Origin: Bemisia tabaci
Lineage: Eukaryota; Arthropoda; Insecta; Hemiptera; Aleyrodidae
DNA length: 64,000 bases
Direction of reading: 5' to 3'
Assembly (NCBI RefSeq): GCF_918797505.1
Contig: NC_092793.1
Span: 5,962,366-6,026,365, forward strand
A program made the position numbers and the translations under genes. Below are positions 34,101 to 46,100 of the stretch, piece after piece. A model generated the notes under the pieces. The model saw only the letters and a list, made by a program, of their open reading frames with translations, made no database searches and was not told where the DNA came from. The first letter of the stretch is position 1. Every line of letters begins with the position of its first letter.

Positions 34101-37100
34101 TTGTAGTATTTTAATTATGAGATTATTGGATTATTAGGGACCTTTTGCTCTCGAGGACTGATATGTGTATGTTACGGGTAATCTAGTCAAACCGGGTAAT
34201 GTCGGCAATAATTGACATTACCCAGGCCGTTTTGGTTAGGTTAGGTTAGGTTAGGTTAGGTCAGGTTAGGTTAGGTTATAATACCCGCCATCCCACCCCT
34301 CAGTCGTCAGGGAGGGCCGCAGACGGGACCGGCTGGACCTAACCTAACCTAACCTAACCTAACCTAACCTAACCTAACCTAACCTAACCTAACCTAACCT
34401 AATCTAACCAAAACGGCTAACCATTACCCGGGTAATGTCGACATTACCCGGTTTGACTAGATTACCCGTAACATATATATCTAAGGACGCTATTTCAGCA
34501 AAATGGATTGATGAGGTATTAACTCCACTTCTGGTTGTGTAATGGACAATTTTTGAAATTTATTGTATCCTTATTGACGCCAGGCAGCTGAGCAACTGGA
34601 CTTTTTACACACTTAAAACTCTTATTGCGGCTGTAACAAAAATTCCAATAACTCTGACTCATCGTCAGACAGGGGCCCGCACAATAATTGATCGCGGAGG
34701 TAATTAAATTTTATGACCTCGTGGTTAGCCAAATCACCAAATGTATCGGTAAAAATCGAGGGAAGTTATAATTCATAATAAATCCGTGGATGCCGTTTCG
34801 TTCCATGCTCCTGAGAATTCCGCGAGACTAAAACGATGCGATTGGAAGTTTGGAGCAGCTCCCAACGTTATTACAGTAAAGTCGGAAGACAATATTTCTT
34901 CCCGACCATTTGCAGAATCAACTTAGGCTCCATTGTCCTCCTCCCCTCGCCCCTCGTCGCTCCTCCCCGGCGAAAATGCATGCCCCTCCTCCTCGTCTAT
35001 CATTTTACCCATTGTGCCTCATATTCGGGGAGAGCAAGAAGATAAAACTGAATTCATGTGCTGTCATCAATGCCAGGTGACAAAAGCTCCCTCTGGCGGG
35101 GAATCGCAAAATTTATTCTTTCCTCCACTCGCTTCATCGCAAAATTCCCACCGTCCCGCTCCGCAGGAATTTTGCGATGAGCTCTCTGAATTATGAGGAT
35201 CTCAAAAACAGATTCTTTTTGTATTCCTTCTTCCTTCTATTTTCACTCATTTTCAAATTCATTTCTCCTTATTTACTTAATTTTTAGGTAGATGTCTTCA
35301 GCTCATCCTTTCATTAAATTTACTAATCTTCGTATACTCATATATCATTTACGAAAAAAGTTGCTGCTCAAACGAAGGAGGTGCTAATAGACTGTGTGCA
35401 AAGGCGAGGCGTCAATGATCTACATAGTTATGGTAAATAATCAATTATTAGGGTGTTCGTTGCAAACACCCTGTTCATAGATCTTTTTCAATGGGTTTAA
35501 ATAGCAGATCAATCGATATATCCCAAAGCACGCCACGCCACTGACTGTGTGATGATACCTACATGATATGATATCACTCTATCTGCTTTTCTCTCCACAT
35601 AGCAGTGACGAGGTGTGAATAATCGATTATCGATACTCCCCGTTTGAGGCTATGGGAGAGAATCGATTATGAAGTTGTTCGTTGCGAACACCCTTTTACC
35701 GATCCTTCGCTATAGGTTTAAATGGCAGATCGATCGATTTATCGCAAAACACGCCACGCCCCTGCCACACAAAGATGTGTCAAATGCACGCTTAAGGATG
35801 TGAAGTCTTCAACGAGTAGAGTCGAATAAGAATTTGAGATCTTTCACCAATTTTTCGTTGAAAAGATTCGGTTTCGGATTAGCACTGGAATGTTGAATCA
35901 ATATTTTTACTTTTTCCGGCGTCTCTGCTGTCTGATTTTCCTCTTTCTCTTTTTTGTGAGAGGGCAAATGAAAAATATCTATATCCTTTGTCAGATCTAT
36001 TTATGCATGGCCTCCTTGTGTGGGGTAGCAATGAATATGAATCATCTAATTTTTTGAAAAATGAAAACTTGCTCCAACCCGCAATGCAAGGCATTGAAAG
36101 GTCCACTTCTTGGGGCCGTCCGTACGTCACCGAAGTAGGGGGGGAAGGGGGCCATGACAAGCTTTCCTGAAGGTAAAAAGGCTGGAAAAAGTTGCTTAAA
36201 ATTTGACTTCATCTACTGATTTTCATTGATTTTCTGCGTTTTCTCCCAAAAAAGGGGGGATACGCTAGGGATGACTTAATTTTTTTTTTTTTTTTTTTGG
36301 GGGGGGGGGGGTCTAGCAGTGGGTCAGTGACGGTTGGATACGGTGAAGGAGGGAGGTGTCAAAAAATTGAAAAAAATGGGTGACGTAATTTATGGACGGC
36401 CCCCTTGTAGTCTCTCGTCAGCTATCTCCCAGTTTTTCTCACGTCCAATATTTAGAAGGCTAATCACCCCACGACCCCACGTACCTACGCACGGCATACT
36501 TACCACTTTGCCCTTGCTTATCTATTATCGACCACGCCTTCCTGATGGTTGCGCTGCACTCTTTGTCTGCCATAGAAAACACATCCGTCACAATTTTAAA
36601 AGCAGTCGAACAAGGAGTCATCCCTTCAAATTGCCAAATTGGAGCTGAGGAAGCAAGGGACCTAAAATGATAAAGAATAGAAATTTTAAACACGGAATAA
36701 ATACATCAAAAAACTTATCAAGGATGAAAGCACGTCAACCAATCTACCAATCTCGTAATTTCCAATCACTTTCCAAAAATTTTCGTATTGAAAAAATTTT
36801 GCAATCACCTTACAGATCTGATCACATGCAAAGATGGAAAAAATTACGAAAACTATAAAATTTTTGCTAAGTTTCACGGGCGTAGGATTCGTGAATAATG
36901 AATTTTTTAAAAAGAAAAAACATGTGTTTTTTTAGTAGGAATGGCCTGGTAAAAAGCGGTTACATGAGCTGGATTTCAAAATACCAGAGAAATGTCTAAA
37001 GCCGGCTATAGAAGACGACAGAAAACGATAGGAGATCCTACAGTCGGGCTTTACGGAGCGATGAAAAATAATGAAGCCCGGGCATAGTTCTTGTCACCGG

Positions 37101-40100
37101 GCTATGAAGTTTATCGCTTGGCTCAAACTCTCATAGCTCTCGGCTATTTCCTCATCGCCATCGACTATGAAAGGCTGTAAGAAATTGTATAGCTGGCTAT
37201 AGGAAGCTACAGGTCTATGATCCCTTGGAGCACAGATCTCATAGCCGGCTTATAGGTCTATATGGTCTTTTGGAACACAGATCCTACATACAGCCAATTT
37301 TTACCAGAGTGTTTATTTAGACGTATTTATGCTAAAAGGAACTGTTGGATAGAGAGCCAAATGAATGAGAGGCTCCCCAATTAGCCAAAGTCGAGAGAGT
37401 TTCTGAAATAGTTCGCCTTCAGGTAGGCGGGTATGCAATACTCGCTCTCAAAGGTTCGAATAGTGGTATCAGCGTTCACAGTCGGAGAGCTAAATGAATG
37501 AGGTGGTAGCCAGCGAGACAAAGTTGAGAGAGTTCCAAAATTAGTTCGCCTTCAGTCAGGTGGGTATGCAATACGCGCTCTCAGAAGTTCGAATAGTGGT
37601 ATCACCGTTTACTGCAGATGAGCCAAATGAATACCTATATCGCTCACGGGCTGGTTCGAAACAGGTACTTTAACAGATCGCATCTTTTTGGATTACCAAA
37701 TAGACGGATTTAGGTGAGATCAGTCCCGTTACATTTTGCGTTGCCTTATTGTTTCTAATGTTTTATTCTTTTTAAAGAGAGAGAACTAAACGCCCATAAC
37801 TTTCCATGAATTCATCTCAGATTATGAAGAATATACTCCGTAACTGTTGCACGCAAACCCTGTGCACGTGGTTCCTTTTAGCGTAAATACGTCAATTTGA
37901 CCATAAATTTGATGTGAAAAAGAGCGGAAAAACGAACTTGCCCCAAAATCACAGCTGGATATTTCATACGGATCCAAGCGGAAAGCATACCTCCGTACGA
38001 ACCTCCGAACGCGATCACGGGGCTGTTAACTTTGGTCTCACCCCAAATCTGGTAGATGACGTCAACAAAGTCAGCCATAGCTTCGGTACTTGTGAGGTAT
38101 CCCGAGTACTCCGGGGACTGAAACAAAGAGAGTATAGAATAAATGTGAAATCATTCAGTACTGAGAAAAAAGCAATGTATGAACATAACGTCGTTGCTGA
38201 ATTTCTGTTGATAAAAGAACAATGTTTCTTGATAATTATGTGAGTTAATATTTAACTATTTCATAGAATTTCAGTCACAATTGGTCAATTGCACTGATCG
38301 CAGAATCGTGTTTTGATACTTGATTCTTGTAGATTAGCTAAAAGTAATAACCCGTGTAACATTTTTCTTCTATACTTTTTTTTTCTTCTACACCGTTTGA
38401 CCATGTAGCAGATAAAGATGTTCTAAAATGGGTTTACGGTAGAGGCAGAGCAAGTTCTTCTACATTACTTCTGCAATAGATGAAAGGCTACTGGTGAATC
38501 TTCTAATGCAGAAGAAAATTAGAGCCGAAATAGAAGATCGCTGTCTCAAGGTCATCCGGAGGAATCCGGGGCTTCTCAGCGATATCGTAGAAGATAATAA
38601 CGATGTTGTCAGAAGAAAAGTAGCAGCTAAATCTTCTTCTACAATACATTGGAGTAATGGGCAAAAATAGAAGAAAAAATATCAGATAAACTCGGTCTAC
38701 ACCCGGGTTTTTACTTCTAAATTTCGGTATACAGTGGCAAAAATAGAAGAAAAATGTTACACGGGAAGATCTGTCCAAACAGCAACTTTCTACGTTCAAT
38801 ATTAACTGAGATATCGCCCTTTGAAAAGGCGGGTTCTTGACGTTGGCGGCGGTGACACCCTTGGTTACTTCTACTTTGCTTTCATCCGAGTTTAACGATA
38901 AACATAATCAGTGCAAATTTCGTCACACTGACTGATAAAAGCGAGGTGGAAGAAACCAATGGCGTCAGTACCATGGCGGATGAAGTAAAAAACCCGACTT
39001 TTCAAGGGGCGATACATCGGTTAATATTGGACGTACAAAATTGCTGTTTGAACGGATCTTATTATTTTTAGCTAATCTACAAGATTTAAGCAACAACTAC
39101 GATTCTATGTCCAGCGCAACGAACCCATTCCTTCCATTGTCAGTAAGTTCTAAAGAAAAGTATCCATATAGGGTGATCCAAAAGTCCCACTCCACTCTTA
39201 CAACTCATTGGGTTCTTGCCCAACCTCGAGCTCAAGTTGATCCCTTTAAAATTTTTGGGAGCCCCATAATTTTGTTATCATTGACCAAGGTGCACCTACA
39301 AAACTTTGAGTCTGAATTTCAATTTGTTAAAAAAAATTACGGGGCAGTGGCGATGCGTACCTAAATTATCGATTTCCGATATTAGAATCGAGTTTTAAGG
39401 TATTCGTTGCGAACACTCTGCTATACTCTTTTAAGAGGTAAAATTTTCGCTCTTGAGTAGAAAACGAAAAAGAAATTAATAGTGAAGCAGAAAATGTTCG
39501 GAATCGAAACGTTTGTTTCCTTCCGGCACTAAATCACTTTAAGGATACTCCCATCCGCTTCAAATCTGTCGAAAAGGCATGGAACTGCCAGAGAGGACTC
39601 GAGTTAGGTTAGATTGGGTCACGCAACTAAATTAACTTCGCGGTAACACGAGAGGTATCACACGGAAATGAAGGCGCGTCACTATGGAATCGCGTAGATT
39701 TCTCATGTAGCTGCAATCAACGGAGGGTTTCAAGTCTCTCTCCTTATCTGTTTGGTACACTAAGTATATGTGTACAATAAGCAAATCGATGGATAAAGTC
39801 AATCATTGCGCAACTTCGATTTTGACTTTGCAAATCTTTCTTACAAGTGTTACAAGAGCGATTCCAAGTACTGGAGACTTTTGGATCATCCTGTGTAGTC
39901 TTTTATCTCGAGAAAAATTATATTGCCAATCAAACGATGATATATTTTGAATATTTATTCAGCTGGTTTTTTTAAATAGGCGTTTTTTTTTTTAGCAAAA
40001 TAATGGATTTTTCAAACATGTCAATTATTTAGAATTGCCGATGATGACGCCCACATGAATAACAATCACCACAAATAGTATCGGTGAAAAATGAACAATA

Positions 40101-43100
40101 TTGTACCAACTCTGTGATTGAAAATACAAGACTAACGCGGAACGCATAACACAAAGATGTGAAGCGCTTTGTGAGGTTGGACCGCGAAGCTATCAGGGGG
40201 CGTGCTTCTTCGTAATCATTCAACAGTGAAGTATATTATTTAATTGATCACTTCATTATATGATTTTCTTTAAAGGCCAACAAAAAGCAGCCTTGGCAAG
40301 CAACCACTGATTATCATTTTAACAATCTTCATCGTCGAGAGACTTTAAATTAAATAGGTATTTAATCAAAGGGAGAAGGAACGCTTTCACAAACCGATCT
40401 CCAAGCTATTCATTTGTGAAATTTAATCACAGGGAGGTGTTTTAAATCGTTGATCAGTTCTCTAACTGAATGCAACTTTTATTTGATCGTGTTATTTTCC
40501 AGCGTTGAATTGGATTTTTGCCACTCCAGTGCTTCTTCAGATGCCACTTTGATGTTCACTGAAAGAGTGTTGATGTGAAAAAGCCGTGGGAGTTTACTGC
40601 GCGAACAGCTTGTAGTACTAGACAGTGACGATGGAATTTTGCACGTAATTTCAAACTTATTTTCCCTAAATATTTTCAAATAATTATTCAACTAAAGTGT
40701 TGATTCTGCCACTTGCCACATTAAATGACGGTGTTATTGCATTTTTTCCCTTTTTCGCTATTATTCGATCGACATCATAATAGGCTTACCAGCATATTTT
40801 CCAAATTTTAGAAAATCCGAAATACCTGGAACACAGATTTTCAAAAGTTGTCGTAATGTAAAGGGCAAAATGCCTTTGTCTTTACATGTACCACGCGTGA
40901 CGCGAGAAAACCAGAATCATTTGCGAAACGTATTTGCAGTTTCGAAAACACATGGATCCTTATTAAAAAGTTCAAACTAACTTTTTGCTCTTAAAAATTG
41001 GAATTTGGGAGCGAACTTTTCACATAATATGCAGTAAGACTAGTTTTACTTGAAATCATGAATATCTCAATTTTTTCAAAAACTGCATTTATGCGCCTTG
41101 TCTTCCAAGCCCATCAATTGTCATCTAATTTCCGACAATGCGAGCTTCCTTCAATTAACAAAAGAACTGTACTCAAAACATGCGTTTAGAGCATGTATTT
41201 TTCTCTCACAAGAACTACAATCAAATAACTTTAAAAAGTACCTTTGGGAACGGACGACACGAGGTAACACTGCTAATTAGCTAACCTTACATTTCGCACC
41301 CTTTTGTTTCTATGACCTTACGCTGTTCGGTTGCCAGGCTGCATCTTTCAACTCTGCGGCTTACCAGGGTGCATTTTTGTATATCAGTGACGAAAGTCGA
41401 AAAAAGTGTCGCTCCGACTAGATCATACAAATCGCTGCTCAAGTTTTATTTTCCTCAAAGAAAAAACCAACCAAAATCTCCTCTTTTGTGAATTTTCCTC
41501 ACTAACTAGGAAATGCTCAAGATAATTTTCAAGAGGACATTTAGTCGTAGTATTTTGAAAATTACATTTTAATCGGACATTTTAAACGGTGCAATGACAA
41601 TACATTTTTTCTGACTTTAGTCATCGATATGTTGCCTCTTGGCATCACTCATTGTTAAATTGTAAAAGCTTATTCTAAGCTTACGAAGCTTTTCCCGTCA
41701 TTTTTTTTCTTTTTTTTCAATTTTACCATCGTTCAGATCGAGGAAAACTGTGAGGAACATTTCACAGGTGTCAAATTCGCGGTGAATTCAGGAACCCTGC
41801 CCGAGCGTGCGATTATTTCTCTGAAATGGCAACAGTTTGTCGCCGCGATTGCCCGTCAAAAAAATTGCACGTTTGGCGCCGCCATCACCAGTTTATCCTG
41901 GGACCTGTGATGTGATTCCACCGCTTCCGCTAAAAGCCATGTCAGTGGAAAAGCATAAATCAATTCTTCGATTTATTCCCTCAGTTGGGAAAGCTTCTTA
42001 GAACCATTTGTTGTAGGGACTCAACAACCAGATAATGCTCTCGCATTTGTTTTTGCTCGTGCCATAAGTTTCGTTCTGGTCTCTTGCCAAATTTTGTGAC
42101 CGCGTGGAGTGCGGTTCCGCTCACTACTTTGCGGAGCTCAATGTTATAAAAGTCTCCGCCGGAAATATCGATCTCTAATCGACAGTCGTGTCTATGCTTT
42201 TCACTTTTATCTTTGAAAACTTTTCAGCTGTCAATTTTGAACATTCATCCCTACTTTATGATGTCCGTTTTGCAGTATGACTTTTAAATTCCTCAAGAAA
42301 ACGAATTACTCCAGGAATGCCGTTCGATCGTGTGTACATGTGGAAGAACGTATGATTTTTCCATGCTTTCATCAAACCAAGAAAGGATGTATGTAAACCT
42401 ATTCATGAAAAAAAAACAACAATAAAAACCTGTTCGTAGCCATCAATCCTTTAAATTGGGCCTTCAATTTTGTTATGTAGGCAACAAGCCTATCGAATAG
42501 CATAAATGGTTATCTATTTGAAGAACATGCATCAATATCGGTCCCACACTTGATCGAATCGGCTCACTTAAATTCCGCCTTCGAGTTTGCCATTAGGCAA
42601 CCCACTTACTGAAGCGCATGATTCCCTGCCCTGGAGTACTATCTCAAGTAGCAGTCATCGCGATAATATAGCGATTTTATCGGTTGGTTATCGCTATTAT
42701 ATCGGAGGCAATTTATTATCGCATTAAAAATTGCGATATGTGGCGATTAAATCTCTATGCACATCGCAATTTTTAGTTTGATAAAATCGTGATCAATTTT
42801 CGTCGATAAAATCGAGATTAAATCACCGATTTTATCAGCCAATCACCGATCACCGATCAGCGCGATTTTATCGCGATAAGATCGAGGATAATCGCTCAGA
42901 TGTTGATGATCCTGGCGATTTTATCGCCGATAAAATCGCAATATATAGCGATTTTTCCGTTGAGAAATGCTAATTGGGAATACCTGGTCACAAAAAATCA
43001 CGTTTAAAGTTGATCCACGATTTGATTCAATAACAGTCTTTATACACACATTTTGAAGTCCCTTCTCAAAAATTATCCTGAGGTAAAAGCAAATGCAGTG

Positions 43101-46100
43101 AATATACTGACAAGAAGCCATATTGATTGAGGGATAGTTTCCTAAGACTTACCGAAAATGAATTGTCTCCGAATGGCATTGACTTGCCATAGTATCGATG
43201 CTCAGCAAAGACCAGCATAGCTCTGAACTCTGCTGCAATATCCCACATGAAGCCCTGAAAATCGTTAGAGGGACGAAATTAATTTCAATAAGCTAGACAA
43301 TGGCATGACAAAATGACGAATTAATGTAGAGAACAAACTTTGAAACATTTCCTGGATACTGATGATCTCCCCAAAACTGAGGCGTATTTTAGTTTAGCTC
43401 AACAATGGAAATTGTTATTTTAATTGCATGCATGTAACAAGTAAGTACAATTGATTACCTATTTTTTAATGTCCGTCTACATAGGCGAGCTTTCAGAGAA
43501 GGTCTGAACTGACATGTTTCTTAACCCTGATTTTTCCTCAACATTTCGTAAAAAACAACAGATATAATAAAAAATTCCAAAAATCACCACCTGTACTGAA
43601 AATGTTTCGTACGTGCGACATGAGATGATATGCACAAAGATGTAATTCTTTATTTAAAGAGGGTCCCCTATTTCCGGCCGTTACGCGAACTAACTCCAAA
43701 AGAATACGTCCTTCTTGTTAAAAAAAAGAAGAAAAACTAAGCGGGAATTATTTAAAATTTTAAACACAGCGAATACAGCTACATATACATTACCCGAGCC
43801 AAAAGTCATGAGAATCTGATTAGTAGATCTAAAGATATTGACTTTTTAGTCGTCTTTAAATACCCACCGTAATACCTAATTTTTGAAGGAGTAAATGACA
43901 TTGAGTTTCTTAAGAACAGGGCTAAAAAGTTTGAAAAACAATTCATGCGTCATTTTTTTCAAGTCCAACATATTTAAATCCAAGGATATGACTTTGAGAA
44001 AAGTTACAAATGGAAAGAGGAAGAGCATGCATGATAAGGGTGTGCATTCAACGAAATGTCACGGGTCATCAAAATTCTACATTATTTTGAAATCAAAAAG
44101 TTAATACTTAAAAATTAGAATCAATATTTAAACGTCTAAAAATTTGTTCCATTACAAATCAAAAACTTGATTTTTCTTCCTTTCCCTGCAGTTTTATTTT
44201 TTAATTTTGGCACTAAATGTAGATATTTTCGTATTTATTCACCAGTACCGATTATTCATATTTGAAAATAAGAATAAGTATTGTGATATTGTTAAAGTCG
44301 TTGGATACTACAATGCGCTGGAAAATTTGTTTTTAAATTATTATTCCTTATAGAGCCTTAAAAATCAAGAGTGAATCTTCTAGACCGAAGGAATCTAAAT
44401 GTAGATTACCCTTATCACCCACCTCCCAACTCACTCTCAAAAACAGACAGAGCAACTCTGCTGTGCTGAGGTAAAACGCTGGATGAAAATTCGAGAGTTG
44501 CTAAATTTCACCGGATAAAATATGTACTTTTGAAGAAAGTTATCTATATTTTCCCTTGAAATTTTTAGATATTTTAGATTAAATATCAAGCAAAATAGTC
44601 TGAGAAGTTTGAAGAAAAATATTAACAATTTTTCAAGTAAATTCGTTTTTCATTGTTGGAAACGTGGCAGGGTCTGCGGGCCCATACGGCATTCTTCCTT
44701 GGCACGGAGGACTGGAAGTTGGCCCCAACGGAGCGCAATTTTTCGAAGTTTTTTCGTCGGGAACACATTAAACACGAGTTATCTCACCCGGCGTGACGTT
44801 GGCTCCACCGGGAACTTGAAAAAATATCCTGGTTTTAATAAATCTTGATTAAAGCTCAAATTTCAGGCCTTGATGAGTGCTTCCTCGAGATGATATCGGA
44901 TGCAATTTTGTTAGTCAAAGCGCCCAGATAATCAACTGCGCAACTTCCATTGAAAGGCTCTTAATTTAATTTTGTCGTCGACGAAAAGAAAACTTGGCCC
45001 AAGAGTTCGGTTGCTTAAAACTTAGTCTCTAGCATTAATTAAGGAGCTCCATTATTCGGCACACCTGTAAACACGACTTACCCTTGTTGTCTTGCCCAAG
45101 GGGATACTTGCGTCTAGCGCAGTTGCGCGAATGTATTTTGATCGAGTTGAAAGGGGGTTGAATAGGAGCCGATTCCTTGAATGTGTGCAAGAATCCAGAC
45201 ATTGCGACTATGCTGCTACACATGCAAGCTTATATGGAGGTAGCGGAAACGCAAATCATATTGATAATCAAATGTTTGCGATTGAACTTAGGAAATAATA
45301 AGGACACACCATCGGTATTAAAACAATGCGTGAACACCGTGAAATTAGCGATGTTTAAAAATCTCCGCTCCCACTTCATTTTTTTGAAACGAGAACAAAT
45401 CAATTTCATTCCTTGAGGTTTTCATAGAGTTTCCTTCGCACAGAGAAAAAAAAATCACGGAAGTATTCAATAATTGCCATTGAGTAGTTTTGCTGCAATT
45501 GAAGTCCTGTTGCCTGAAGTCAATGATTCGCCTTCATATGGCCGGGTATGCAAAATGACTGCCATGACGCACGAATAGTGGTATCAGAATTTTGCATTAA
45601 GTTTACGGATTGATTTGAAGGCGCTCTCCTGCATCCATTGTGAGTGGCCTTGTTCAATGATGTTGATCAATAAGAACATACTTTTGGGTTTTAAATCGAG
45701 CCGCATATTCGGAAAATGCCGGGGAATATTATTTTGAAAAAATAATAAGATTGTTTCTGGTCTCTACATTTTATTTCAAAGAAGAGAGCGCAGACGGCTG
45801 GATCAGATTGTGTATTTTAAGTCCCTTGGTGCGGTCATCGTAATCTGAAGCGAAACTGAAAGAGTCGCCGTTTACAAGATCGCAACTTACTAAAAAGCGG
45901 TTGTGTATTTAAAAAGTTTCGCACGGATAAAATGAGCTTTCTTTGGACAACGCAAATCGTCAATTAAAAAATTGGGATCGTTCAATTAAACGGGACACTT
46001 GATTCACTTAACTGAATCTTCAAATTAGCTGGAAACTCAAATTTACTACAAATCATACTCAACCGAAAACCTGATCTAACCCTGCTAACCAAAACTTTAC

